Made by a program: the position numbers and the translations under genes. This document shows, one piece after another, positions 16,694 to 25,749 of a stretch of 63,156 nt of DNA; positions within the stretch are counted from its first letter, which is position 1, and each line of letters begins with the position of its first letter. The DNA comes from JALCLA01 sp965653565 (GTDB lineage: Bacteria; Pseudomonadota; Gammaproteobacteria; Xanthomonadales; Xanthomonadaceae): positions 1 to 63,156 of the forward strand of contig CBFHAI010000026.1 of NCBI GenBank assembly GCA_965653565.1. Direction: 5' to 3'. The notes under the pieces were generated by a model that was not told the origin of the DNA, made no database searches, and saw only the letters and a list, made by a program, of their open reading frames with translations.

Positions 16694-17530
16694 GGGGAAT
16701 TCTCAGGGTCAGAACACCTTCAGTAGTTCTTGACTTGAAATCAATGGGAATCCGAGGGGATTGCAAGCCAAAGCCTGATCGCCTGAAACCCCATGTGCAC
16801 GGCACACTCTCAGGATGGCCCGCCTTCCACGCCTCGACATCGCCGGCGTCCCTCAACACGTCGTCCAGCGCGGCAACAACCGCATGCCCTGCTTCGTCGA
16901 CGATCACGATCGACTCTGCTACCTCACTTGCCTGGCCGAGGCACTTCGACGGCAAGAGTGCAGGCTGCACGCCTACGTGTTGATGAGCAATCACGTGCAT
17001 ATGCTGGTTACGCCGCTGGCCGCAGGCAATTTGTCTCGAATGATGCAAAGCGTCGGGCGCGCCTATGTACCACTCTTCAACGGTCGACATGGGCGTTCCG
17101 GCACACTGTGGGAGGGACGCTACAAATCGTGCCTCGTCGAGTCCGAATCCTACACGCTGCGTTGCTACCGCTACATCGAACTCAATCCCGTGCGCGCATG
17201 GATGGCGGCTGACCCTGCGCATCATCGTTGGTCCAGCCATCTCGGCAACATCGGATTGCGCGACGACCGGCTACTGACACCGCACAGCGCCTATCTCGCA
17301 CTTGGTCACAACACCTCCACAAGGGTGGAAGCGTATCGGGCACTGATGGCGGAGAGTCTTTCGGAGGATGTGCTCACCGAAATCAGGACGTACCTTCAAC
17401 AGCAGCGCGCACTCGGCAGCACCGCGTTTCAACAACGCGTAGAGCAGCAACTAAAGCGGTATCCAGCCACTCGCCCCGCTCATCGGCCTCGGAAAGCGAC
17501 AAGTTACGTGCCCTGACCCCGTTATTCTCC
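16694..17530 (+). mobile_element. RAYT (REP-associated tyrosine transposase) element
   Basis: The transposase gene is bracketed by imperfect inverted ends: GGGGAATTCTCAGGGTCAG (16694-16712) on the left and CTGACCCCGTTATTCTCC (17513-17530) on the right, whose complement is GGAGAATAACGGGGTCAG. The transposase stop codon (TGA) lies inside the right motif. The motif recurs at 17868, 27999 and 28028. Exact boundaries are inferred. Confidence 0.6.
16815..17516 (+). CDS. REP-associated tyrosine transposase (Y1_Tnp, HUH family)
   Basis: A 233-residue single-strand transposase/endonuclease related to the IS200/IS605 TnpA group. The N-terminus MARLPRLDIAGVPQHVVQRGNN is characteristic of RAYT proteins. 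The HUH metal motif is NHVHMLV (about residue 60), and the candidate catalytic Tyr lies in CYRYIELNPVRA (about 120). No second IS gene accompanies it. Such enzymes mobilise short palindromic REP sequences. Confidence 0.92.
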   Translation: MARLPRLDIAGVPQHVVQRGNNRMPCFVDDHDRLCYLTCLAEALRRQECRLHAYVLMSNHVHMLVTPLAAGNLSRMMQSVGRAYVPLFNGRHGRSGTLWEGRYKSCLVESESYTLRCYRYIELNPVRAWMAADPAHHRWSSHLGNIGLRDDRLLTPHSAYLALGHNTSTRVEAYRALMAESLSEDVLTEIRTYLQQQRALGSTAFQQRVEQQLKRYPATRPAHRPRKATSYVP

Positions 17531-17742
17531 GCCAAGTGCGGATTGCCGAGCAAGCGATCCAGCTTCTTCAGCGGTGCCGCCACTCGCAACGCATCGGGCC
17601 AGGAGCGCGCCAACTCCATCAACGTCAGGCGACGACCGGCGATCAGTGCACGGACCGCGCCCAGCAACGCTGCACATCGGCGGGCGTGCATCCGGTCGAA
17701 GGCAACACTCAAACAACTGCGCAATAATCTCGCTGCGTGCAT
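17521..17742 (-). pseudogene. N-terminal fragment of an IS4-family transposase
   Basis: 74 codons read MHAARLLRSCLSVAFDRMHA...LDRLLGNPHLAENN, matching the N-terminal DNA-binding part of IS4-type transposases (the LDRLLGNxHL motif is typical). The rest (about 300 residues, with the DDE catalytic core) is missing. The frame breaks exactly at the GTTATT of the CTGACCCCGTTATTCTCC motif, after which the reading runs into the RAYT gene. The fragment is flanked by two direct copies of that motif. Confidence 0.65.
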
Positions 17743-17867
17743 GGCGGGGCTCCTTCTTGTCTTGGCGACTAAAAGGAAACCACCTCGTCATGCACGCGCT
17801 GTTTTCCCGACTATCTACGCCGTAAGTCGTTGTCTGACAAGTCGGGTTTGTGGGGAAAGCTCAGGCT

Positions 17868-17885
17868 CTGACCCCGTTATTCCCC
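17868..17885 (+). repeat. Second CTGACCCCGTTATTCCCC junction motif
   Basis: It is nearly identical to 17513-17530 (one difference) and in the same orientation. With it, it brackets the IS4 fragment. It ends about 25 bp before the stop of the minus-strand candidate immunity gene. Confidence 0.6.
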
Positions 17886-17909
17886 TTCTATTCTCCCTTC
17901 AAGGGTTCC

Positions 17910-18425
17910 CTAAGTGTAGTGGCGAATCCATCGATAGAAATCAGTTTTGACGTCCTGAACAGCTGCGCACGAAAACGGGGCTCCTTCAGGACCCTCGCCG
18001 GCGATAAGCTCGACGCTTCCCGAGCCGACTCCATCTTCCATATCTTCCACGTCGACCGAATACTGAGAAGCGATTGCCGTTCTCACCCGAAGCACACCTT
18101 CGTGCGTTGACGAGTAGATGCAAACCTCCATCAACACTTGGTTGTAGAACTGGACCGTGGCTCGAGACTTCTCTCCGAAAACCGTGACTTCACTCAAGGT
18201 GAAGGTTTGGTCATGAAAACGTGGATGAATGTCGTTTGCGTCATGTAGGGTTTCCCAGGTCATGACGCCGCCCATCTTGGAAACCGTTTCAGGTTTCAGG
18301 GAGGTCGAGAACCCTGGCACCAGCTCGAACGGTGGCATTGGAGCCACCGGGCCCTTCGGTAGGGAGGCATAGAGCCCAAGAGCTAGCAAGAGCCCGAGAG
18401 CTAGCAGCAGAACTAGCGCTCGCAT
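17910..18425 (-). CDS. Candidate immunity protein, membrane-anchored, unknown family
   Basis: A 171-residue protein with one strongly hydrophobic N-terminal segment (ALVLLLALGLLLALGLYAS) and a soluble domain, probably facing the periplasm. Its start overlaps the end of the upstream displaced RHS toxin tip by 13 nt, so translation is coupled. Position right after a tip is the usual place of a cognate immunity gene, and that is the only basis for the role. AT content is higher than in the housekeeping genes. Confidence 0.6.
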   Translation of the reverse strand: MRALVLLLALGLLLALGLYASLPKGPVAPMPPFELVPGFSTSLKPETVSKMGGVMTWETLHDANDIHPRFHDQTFTLSEVTVFGEKSRATVQFYNQVLMEVCIYSSTHEGVLRVRTAIASQYSVDVEDMEDGVGSGSVELIAGEGPEGAPFSCAAVQDVKTDFYRWIRHYT

Positions 18426-18736
18426 CCTTCAACTCCCCCAATGATTTGAAGTTTGCACATAACGTACGCATTCTTGCAGCGCGTCAAGCATGAACCGTCC
18501 TCGGCCGCGCACAACTCTCCCTGACGATTGTTGTGCAAGTCCATCCTAAGTGGGCCTAGATTTTGGCCACCGTTATCCATTCCCTCGGCCTCATGGATAA
18601 ACCCCGAGATTTGCGCACATCCTCTTCCGCCCATGCGAGTCATCTTGCAGGTCCAAAGGCAATGCCGCAACGCGTCCTGCGGGCCGTCACCGGGTCCTGG
18701 CCAGCCGGAGTTCACTGCTTCCGAATCTGCTGACAA
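18413..18736 (-). CDS. Displaced RHS toxin tip (DUF6973-like), out of frame with its core
   Basis: 107 residues from a weak TTG start; the frame is open somewhat further upstream. It contains GPQDALRHCLWTCKMTR and RMDLHNNRQGEL. The pattern GPxDAxRHxxW...MDxxNNxxG resembles a C-terminal domain (DUF6973 type) that I recall at the end of RHS and other polymorphic toxins, and there are several Cys residues. It sits one frame away from the RHS core remnant at 18712-18981, so it is either a frameshifted tip or a silent cassette awaiting recombination. The 13-nt overlap with the next gene suggests a toxin-immunity pair. Confidence 0.55.
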   Translation of the reverse strand: MSADSEAVNSGWPGPGDGPQDALRHCLWTCKMTRMGGRGCAQISGFIHEAEGMDNGGQNLGPLRMDLHNNRQGELCAAEDGSCLTRCKNAYVMCKLQIIGGVEGCER

Positions 18737-18981
18737 CCAGGCAACAACGGCTGCGGAGTAGCAGTGAGGCCCCCAAGATTCCAGTTCAAGATGGCTTCAC
18801 GAGCCATCCCTCCGGCACGGCGGCGACCTTGGTCAAACGAAAGAAGCCCCTTTGGGTCAATCTGCAGTACTGGTGACTGTTTCGCATAACCAAACGTCGA
18901 AACACCTCCCCATACGCCGACAGGGTCGGATTGGACGTAGCGTCCAGTTGTTGGTTCGTAGTCGCGGAAGTAGTTGTAGTA
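18712..18981 (-). pseudogene. RHS core remnant (end of core plus start of tip)
   Basis: 90 codons read YYNYFRDYEPTTGRYVQSDP, then GYAKQSPVLQIDPKGL, the conserved end of an RHS core with the DPxGL junction where variable tips begin. The frame stops shortly after. No start or upstream core is present. It is the left-over junction of the tip at 18413-18736 and marks a fourth RHS tip in the locus. Confidence 0.75.
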
Positions 18982-19010
18982 CTCACGGGCGGGGCATCAG
19001 CGCTGCGATC

Positions 19011-19379
19011 TTATCGCTGAGCCCTTAGTCTACGAAATCCGTCGCCGAGCAGAACGATCGCAGCAAGAGCAAGAACAATGAGACCAGCACTATCTAGACG
19101 GACATTTAGCAATAGCAGTAGGGTTGCTATGCTTGCTAAAAGCATCGGGAGAACCCCGATACGCCGCTTTGTTCTGAAGCCTAAGATGAGGAAACCAAGC
19201 GATAGCGCTATACCGCACACCACGCCAAGTATCGAGTAAACAACGACGGCTCCCGTGCTTGAATCAGGCTCCATGTTGCGCACCATGTACTCGGCGCCCA
19301 TGCCCAATGAAACTATCCAGTACAAGCTAAGGATTACGGCCAAGAAAGCCCGCCAGAATCGAAAAAAAATGGCGCTCAT
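19011..19379 (-). CDS. Candidate immunity protein with four membrane segments
   Basis: A 122-residue integral membrane protein with hydrophobic stretches near residues 8-28, 45-70, 78-95 and 97-113. Its ATG overlaps the stop of the RHS tip gene at 19376 as ATGA, so the two are translationally coupled. A multi-pass membrane protein next to a tip is typical immunity against a toxin acting at or across the inner membrane. The role is inferred from position only. Confidence 0.65.
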   Translation of the reverse strand: MSAIFFRFWRAFLAVILSLYWIVSLGMGAEYMVRNMEPDSSTGAVVVYSILGVVCGIALSLGFLILGFRTKRRIGVLPMLLASIATLLLLLNVRLDSAGLIVLALAAIVLLGDGFRRLRAQR

Positions 19380-20782
19380 TGGCAGCACCCAGAACAATCG
19401 ACAGGAGCGCATCGAGTTCCGGATAGGCCAGAACCCAATCCACCGAGTGGAGATGTCGGCCAAATGCTGCATATGGGAGGTAGTCTTCTGACTACTTTCC
19501 CTCCCTCCCACATCAAGGTCAGCACGATAGAAGTACCTTGTCCTAAAGAATTAGCCAGATCGCAAGCAACCAAGTAGTGCTCAGCATCGCGCGCACTAAG
19601 ACTGTTCTGCAGTGAGCCGCTAGAGCGGGCAGCAGAAAGGTCGCTCGTATTGTCCTTGTACTTACAGATTAAGCAGCGGACCTTGTCCGGATCTGACGGT
19701 TGCCACGGACGGTCTATACAACTGCGCCCACTTCTTGCGCGCTCATATTGGTCACGATGTGGACCTGGTGGGTACGTCCATCCGCCCATCCCTTCCAGTC
19801 CCAGCGGGTCGACTAATCCGAGCGGATCGGCACGAACATAGCTGTAGGAGCTAATTCCACCTAACAATCCAATCGGATCACCCTCGACGTATCGCCCGGT
19901 GCCCGGCTCATAGTCTCGGAGGTAGTTGTAGTGCAGTCCTGTCTCTTGATCGAAGTACTGTCCCGGGTACCGCAGGTTCAGAGTCAGCGCCACGCCATCA
20001 CTATCCGAGTCGGCGTCCGCTGCGTGCTCACCAAACGCGAACCCCCGTAGATCCCAAGCCCAAATCAAAGCATTGGAACTGGATGGCCGCGTGATGGCAC
20101 GCGGCGTGCCCAAGTGATCGGAGTGCACGTGTAGCGTCTCGCCGTTATGGCTGCCGGCCACCGCCCTGAACGCCACGGGACGATCGTCGAGCCAGATGTA
20201 TTCCTTTTGCAGTGATGGCGATGCGAGACCAATTTGGTTGTAGTCCGTCAGCAAATGGCCCGCCTCGTCATAGGCATAGTTTTGCGTGCCCGTCGCCGTA
20301 CTACGCGAAACCCGCTCGCCCTTGCCATTGTAAGCGTTGGTCTGTTGCACTACGCCGCTCTGCGAAATCGACGCCAGCCGCTGCCGGGCGTCGTACTCAA
20401 ACGTCCACCCGTCACCCCGATTGGTCAGGCTACCCATCGCATCGTAGGTACGCGCTGTCCCAGCAACGCTGGTTAGCTGATGGCTCGTGGCCGGATAGCC
20501 GTACGTCTGCGTCATCGCGCCGCTCTGCTTGCTCAGGCGGTTGCCGGTTCCGTCGTAGGTAAAGGCTTCGAGCGTTGTGGCGCTGCCGTCTTTAACGGCT
20601 TTCAAGCGCGATAGCGCGTCATATTCGTAAGTGCGTGCCTGCGAGGCCGTGGCGGCCGGCAACGCAACCGCGTTGCCCACCGCATCGACGCTGTAGTCGA
20701 GCGTGAGCGCGGTGCCGGTGATCGCATCTTTATAGTCATGAGCGCGGTCGACTCTGTAGCACTGCCTGCGCCGTATCGGCAA
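19376..20782 (-). pseudogene. 5'-truncated RHS protein carrying a third toxin tip
   Basis: About 455 codons. Recognisable RHS core begins near 20735 (DAITGTALTLDYS) and runs to the DPLGL junction, so about 1000 N-terminal residues, including the signal peptide, are missing; only a poor TTG start exists. The core is clearly related to the two full RHS copies but diverged throughout (for example LPAATASQARTYEYD versus FPDANASQSRTYEYD), so it was displaced long ago. The tip of about 140 residues has several cysteines and SARDAEHYLVACDLANSLG; no known fold was recognised. Another frame stays open across part of the tip end, so a frameshift near 19490 is possible. Confidence 0.7.
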
Positions 20783-21361
20783 CTAAATTACCCATACCGT
20801 TTCCCAGCGCGAAACTTGCCATTTTCCACGATCGCACTTCACGAGTTTCAAAATTCCCGCTGCAGCAAGGCTTCCACTCTTCCTTTCTAAATAAACCAAA
20901 GCGCTTCGGTTATCTCTTGAGAAACTCGGCAGACTCACATTAACCAAACTCCCGGCGTTCGGAAAATACGAATAAAACTTCGACCACACATCAACGCCCT
21001 CGTCGCCCTTGAAAATCTCATCTCTTTCTGCAGAAATCACATAGCGAACACGGCCAAGATCGCCAATCGCACCAATTTCGCCCCCTGACTTATTTTTTCG
21101 CTCCAGCTCGGCGAGCAAAGGTGCCGGGAACTTGGGTCGCCGCTCGCCATAAAACACCGGAACTGATACTTCCTGATAAAGGATAAGGATCTTATCGGGC
21201 TTAAGGGCAGAGTTGATATCAAACTCATGCATCAACGCGAGTTCAATTACCTCGGCATCATTTGATCGGCAAACATCTGCATCAACAGACTCACTAGGAG
21301 ACCTCATCGCGCAAGCGGTGAGACTCGCCAATGCCACAAGAAATAAATATTTTATTGCCAT
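20783..21361 (-). CDS. Candidate immunity lipoprotein for RHS copy 1
   Basis: A 192-residue protein from the ATG at 21361. The signal peptide ends in ASLTACAM (lipobox TAC). The mature protein is a soluble periplasmic domain with no family I recognise. It overlaps the 3' end of the RHS copy 1 gene by 10 nt. Codon use is AT-richer than the RHS core, as usual for horizontally exchanged tip/immunity modules. A lipoprotein immunity suggests the paired toxin acts in the periplasm (inference). Confidence 0.65.
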   Translation of the reverse strand: MAIKYLFLVALASLTACAMRSPSESVDADVCRSNDAEVIELALMHEFDINSALKPDKILILYQEVSVPVFYGERRPKFPAPLLAELERKNKSGGEIGAIGDLGRVRYVISAERDEIFKGDEGVDVWSKFYSYFPNAGSLVNVSLPSFSRDNRSALVYLERKSGSLAAAGILKLVKCDRGKWQVSRWETVWVI

Positions 21362-24300
21362 CTTGTTATCTCGTTTGCATAGGTTGTTGACCATGGATCA
21401 GGAACACCCTCGCCATCCTGATCATCCCAACCACAAAGATGAGCGAACTCATGAATTACGACAACTCCCCCAGTCCCGACTCGGTTAGTAGCCTTGTTTG
21501 AGGTCGCGTTCGTGCAAACTGTTACCTCTTTGTTCGGGAACCAAGTTGAACCAATGGTTGCTCTGGCGGCGCCTATGACTCGCCTTCCATCAGGCCCTGT
21601 AATTAGCGGACATTCTGCGCACTTAAGGACAGCCTTTTCGCAACGCGTTTTAATACATTTCGCCCTTCTAACATTAGTGACGTGGCGATCAACTTTCGTA
21701 CACCATGTTCTACCCTCAGATTCAAGCTGATCCCGCCAGACTTTGTTCATGCAAGAGACATCATCACAACTTGGATCAATTGTGAAAAGCCCTAAAGGAT
21801 CAGTATATCTAAAGGGGTTACTTTCCACATATGCGAATGACTTGGCAGACCCCATGGATGGGGGTTGATCATGCAGCATAGGATCTACTTGGTGATAAGC
21901 ACCGGAAGCCGGCTCGTAGTCCCGAAAGTAGTTGTAATGCAGCCCGCTTTCGCCATTGTAATATTGACCCGGGTAGCGCAGGTTTACAGTCAACGCAACG
22001 CTGTCGCCATCCGGATCGGCGTTCGCTGCATGCTCGCCAAATGCCGCACCCCGCAGATCCCAGGTCCAGACTATTGCATTCGAACTCGTCGCTCGCGTGA
22101 CGGCCCGCGGTGTGCCCAAGTGATCGGCATGCACATGCACTGTCTCGCTACTGTAGCTGCCAGCCACCGCCCTTAGCGCCACCGGGCGATTGTCGAGCCA
22201 GACATATTCCTTTTGTAGCGCCGGCAACGCGAGGCCGCTCTGGTTGTACTCCGCCAGCAAATGGCCGGTTTCGTCGTAGCCGTAGTAGTTTGTGCTCGTC
22301 GCATCGTTACGGGAAACCCGCTCGCCTTTGCCGTTGTACGCGTTTGTCTGCTGTATCACGCCACTTTGCGATATCGCAGCCAGCCGCTGCCGGGCATCGT
22401 ACTCGAACGTCCATCCGTCGCCCCGATTGATTAAACTGCCCGTCGCATCGTAGTCGCGCGGCGTGCCCGCGACGCTCATCAATCGATGGCTCGTGGCCGG
22501 ATAGCCGTAGGTCTGCGTCGTCACGCCGCTCTGCTTGCTCAGCCGGTTGCCGGTAGCGTCATAGCTAAAGGCTTCGAGCGTCGCGGCGCTGCCGTCCTTG
22601 ACGGCCGTCAAGCGCGATAGCGCGTCGTACTCATAAGTGCGCGACTGTGATGCATTGGCATCCGGAAAGGCGACTACGTTCCCGAGTGCATCGAGGCTGT
22701 AGTCGAGCGTGAGCGCGGTGCCGGTGATCGCATCGATCGCGTAATCGGCATCATAGGTCAGGGTCTGGCTCGCGCCGCCCGCAAACGTGAGCTGTTTCAG
22801 CGGGCCAAACGGCAGATACGTCGCGGTTGTCACCAGCGGCTGGCCGTCTTCGGTCAGGCTGTTGATGCGGCCTTGGCTGTCGCGGTTGTAGGCAATCACC
22901 GCACCGCTGGGGTAGGTGATCTGTGCCAAGCGATTCGCCAGCGTGAAGCCATATTCGATTACGGTCGACAGCGAACCGACCTGTTGCATCTTGCGGCTCG
23001 AATTGCCGTGCCCGTCGTAGCAGTAGGTCGTCGCGCCGGTGGGGTCGGTCATCAGGCTTAGGCGGCCGGTCGACATGGCACCCGTGCAACTCGTCGTGGC
23101 ATCGGCCAGATCGTAGGCGAAGCTGACTGTCTGCAGCGCCGGCGCGCCGTGCTCGGTGCTGACGAGGCGGTTGAGTGCGTCGTAGGTGTAGGTGGCCGGG
23201 ACGCCGCGCGCATCGGTTTGCGTGAGACGGTTGCCGGCCGCATCGTAGGTGTAGGTGGCGAGCCCGGTGTCGGGGCTGCTCAGTTGCGTCAGCTGACCCC
23301 AGGCGTTGTAGGTGTAGTCAGTGAACAGGCCTTTGGGGTCGGTGACGCGGCGCAGGTTGCCGGTCGCGTCGTAGGAGAACTGCGTGGTCACCTGCAGGCC
23401 GCCGGTGCTGGCATCGGCGATCGTCTTGGTCAGGCGGTCGAGATCATCGTACGTATGCGTCGTGCGGTGATTCAGCGCATCGACGACTGCTATCCGGCGG
23501 CCCACTGCATCGTATTCGTACTGCGTCGGCCGGTTCTGCGCGTCGCGTTCGATGATCAGTTGACCGGCCTTGTCGTAACCGAAGCTGCGGGTGCGCTTGA
23601 CGGTGTTGGCGGCGTCGAAGATTTCTTCCTTCAGGCGCTGGCCTTCGGAGTCGTGGGTGTAGATCAGTCGTCCGCCCGCGGCGTCCTGTACTTCGGTGAG
23701 GCGGTTGCGGCCGTCATAGACGTAGCTGGTGAGCACGCCATCGGGATCGGTCATCGACAACAAATTTCCGCGGTCGTCGTAGACGAACGTGGTCACGGCA
23801 TCGTCAGCCGTACTGTTGTTGTCGGCGCCAAAAACGGTGCGCGTCAGTGGCCAGCCACGAACGTGATAGATCATCGCCGTGATGACGGCATTCGCATCCT
23901 GCGTTCGAGTCGTACGACCAGCGGTATCGTAGGCCAGCACCGTGCTCGTATGTCCCAGTGTGTTGGTGATTTTTTTGTGTTGGCCGATACGATGGCACGC
24001 ACCGGTTGGCGTACCGCAACCCGATAGATCGGTGGCGGTGTAGTAGGCATACGTCGTGACGTCGGCCACGTCGGTGCGGGGGCCGTCGACTGATTTGAGC
24101 AAGCGCTCGAACGGGCATTGGGCTGCCGGGCTCGCGACATCCGCTGAACTGCAGTAGGCGTATGTCGTGGTGGCGAAGGTGCCGTCGTCATTGCGGCGTT
24201 TCACCTCGCTGATGTTGGTCGGCATGCCCTGCGCATCACGCAGGAACGTGTATTCGGTGCGGAACAATTGCGAACTCGCCGTCGACGTGGTCTGCGTACT

Positions 24301-25749
24301 CGCCACCCAGCCGTGGTCGTAGGTCTTCGTGGTCGTGACCACTTCACCGCTGTCGAGCGTGACGGACTCGGTGAGCTGGCGGCCTTGGGTATCGTAGGTC
24401 CAATCGGTGGCCTTTAGCAGCGTCAACGCACCGACCGCCGGCTTTTGCCAGATTTCCTGCCGCGTCATGTCGCGTGCCGCATTGAATATCTGGCGCAGTT
24501 CGTGGCCCAGTGCGTTGGTTTCTTTCACCAGGTCCGCGCCGTTGTATTGCAGCGTATGCACTCGGGTGTGGAGCGTTACTCCGGCAGCATCTTTGATAGT
24601 CCACGTGACGGTACGCGTCGTGGCCGTGGGATAGGCGATATCGATGACTTCGGCACCCAACACTTGGCGTGTGACGCGGTCCTGGCTGTCGTAGGTGTTG
24701 ACGACCGGTTGTGCACCGAGTCCCGGGGTGAGTGTCGTCAGATTGTGCGCATCAGCCGCGTCGGCGTACGCGTACGTGTGCTGATAGTTGTCCAAACCAC
24801 TGACGCCGATCAGATTGCCGTGCACGGCATCGTGGGTGTAGTCGATACGACGGCCATCGTGGGTGATGATGTGCGTCAGGCGCCCGGTGGTCTCGTTGTA
24901 GTAGAAATCGATCGTCGCCCCGGTCGCCGTGCCATCGGCACTTCGTTCCAGAATCTGCGTCAATCGGGGCTGATACGCGACCACCATCGGCTGGGTCGGG
25001 TCGACGCTGCGCCGTGACGTGCCGATCAGCGGCAGCGTACCGCGCACGTCGTATACGAATTCATGACGATGGCCGATGCGGTTCTGAATCGCGGTTAATC
25101 GGCCGTCGGCATCAAAATACGTGGTTTGGGCATCCGCACGCCGGAACACGTAGCTGCCGTTGCCCAGTTGCGTCAGCTCGCCTTGCAAGCCGTCATTGGG
25201 CGTGACGAACGCGCCACCGGTATAGACGAAGCGAACGCGCCGGCCGCTGCCGATGCGCATCACGACCGAGCCATCGGGGTATTCGAACAGCCGCTGATCG
25301 TGCAGGAACGCCCAGCCGTAGCCCAATGCGCTGTCGAACTCCGACACGCTGCGGTATTGACGCGTCAACGCGATCGGGAACAGATCGCCGACGCTCAGAT
25401 CGGTGTAGTTGAGAAACAGGCGGCCGTCGTAAAACCACAGCGGATCGCCGCCGACACCACCCGAAAAGCTCGCGGGAGGGCCACCGCCACCGCCCCCTCC
25501 TCCGCCGCCGCCACCACCACCTCCGCCGCCTCCTCCACCGCCGCCACCACCGAAACTACCGCCCTCGCAACCGCAGTCTTTACAACATTCGACATCGGGT
25601 TCCGGCTCTTTCGGCTCGCTTTCTGTTGTACCGCCGAAGTCATGCGCCGCAGCGAAGGACGAAGTCAGGGCCATGCCCATGCCGGCAACCGACAAGGCCA
25701 GACCGCCGGCGAATGCCGAGCGCAGCAGAAAACTACTCAAAGAAGACAT
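21352..25749 (-). CDS. RHS-repeat polymorphic toxin, copy 1, HExxH metallopeptidase tip
   Basis: 1465 residues. A Sec signal peptide (about 1-35) is followed by a short Cys cluster (ECCKDCGCEGG), 24 consecutive glycines, a DUF6531/RHS N-terminal part (GDPLWFYDGRLFLNYTDLSV), about 30 YD repeats, the conserved core end (HLGTPRAVTR...YRYTDPLGL) and a 144-residue variable tip. The tip carries HEFAHLCGWDD, a HExxHxxGxxD zinc-protease signature, with many Cys. There is no PAAR or VgrG-type domain, so a type VI route is not indicated. The ATG overlaps the TPR stop as TGATG. From 21925 upward it appears identical to copy 2; only the last roughly 190 residues differ. Confidence 0.9.
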   Translation of the reverse strand: MSSLSSFLLRSAFAGGLALSVAGMGMALTSSFAAAHDFGGTTESEPKEPEPDVECCKDCGCEGGSFGGGGGGGGGGGGGGGGGGGGGGGGPPASFSGGVGGDPLWFYDGRLFLNYTDLSVGDLFPIALTRQYRSVSEFDSALGYGWAFLHDQRLFEYPDGSVVMRIGSGRRVRFVYTGGAFVTPNDGLQGELTQLGNGSYVFRRADAQTTYFDADGRLTAIQNRIGHRHEFVYDVRGTLPLIGTSRRSVDPTQPMVVAYQPRLTQILERSADGTATGATIDFYYNETTGRLTHIITHDGRRIDYTHDAVHGNLIGVSGLDNYQHTYAYADAADAHNLTTLTPGLGAQPVVNTYDSQDRVTRQVLGAEVIDIAYPTATTRTVTWTIKDAAGVTLHTRVHTLQYNGADLVKETNALGHELRQIFNAARDMTRQEIWQKPAVGALTLLKATDWTYDTQGRQLTESVTLDSGEVVTTTKTYDHGWVASTQTTSTASSQLFRTEYTFLRDAQGMPTNISEVKRRNDDGTFATTTYAYCSSADVASPAAQCPFERLLKSVDGPRTDVADVTTYAYYTATDLSGCGTPTGACHRIGQHKKITNTLGHTSTVLAYDTAGRTTRTQDANAVITAMIYHVRGWPLTRTVFGADNNSTADDAVTTFVYDDRGNLLSMTDPDGVLTSYVYDGRNRLTEVQDAAGGRLIYTHDSEGQRLKEEIFDAANTVKRTRSFGYDKAGQLIIERDAQNRPTQYEYDAVGRRIAVVDALNHRTTHTYDDLDRLTKTIADASTGGLQVTTQFSYDATGNLRRVTDPKGLFTDYTYNAWGQLTQLSSPDTGLATYTYDAAGNRLTQTDARGVPATYTYDALNRLVSTEHGAPALQTVSFAYDLADATTSCTGAMSTGRLSLMTDPTGATTYCYDGHGNSSRKMQQVGSLSTVIEYGFTLANRLAQITYPSGAVIAYNRDSQGRINSLTEDGQPLVTTATYLPFGPLKQLTFAGGASQTLTYDADYAIDAITGTALTLDYSLDALGNVVAFPDANASQSRTYEYDALSRLTAVKDGSAATLEAFSYDATGNRLSKQSGVTTQTYGYPATSHRLMSVAGTPRDYDATGSLINRGDGWTFEYDARQRLAAISQSGVIQQTNAYNGKGERVSRNDATSTNYYGYDETGHLLAEYNQSGLALPALQKEYVWLDNRPVALRAVAGSYSSETVHVHADHLGTPRAVTRATSSNAIVWTWDLRGAAFGEHAANADPDGDSVALTVNLRYPGQYYNGESGLHYNYFRDYEPASGAYHQVDPMLHDQPPSMGSAKSFAYVESNPFRYTDPLGLFTIDPSCDDVSCMNKVWRDQLESEGRTWCTKVDRHVTNVRRAKCIKTRCEKAVLKCAECPLITGPDGRRVIGAARATIGSTWFPNKEVTVCTNATSNKATNRVGTGGVVVIHEFAHLCGWDDQDGEGVPDPWSTTYANEITRWQ

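Noticed and set aside
19330..19492. Alternative reading of the third RHS tip end (SEDYLPYAAFGRHLHS...)
   Set aside because: It looks protein-like, but the annotated frame ends with a clean ATGA coupling to the next gene; without homologues a frameshift cannot be claimed.
22751..24027. Repeats in the RHS genes as a CRISPR array
   Set aside because: Periodicity comes from degenerate YD-repeat codons inside long open frames; there are no identical short repeats with unique spacers.
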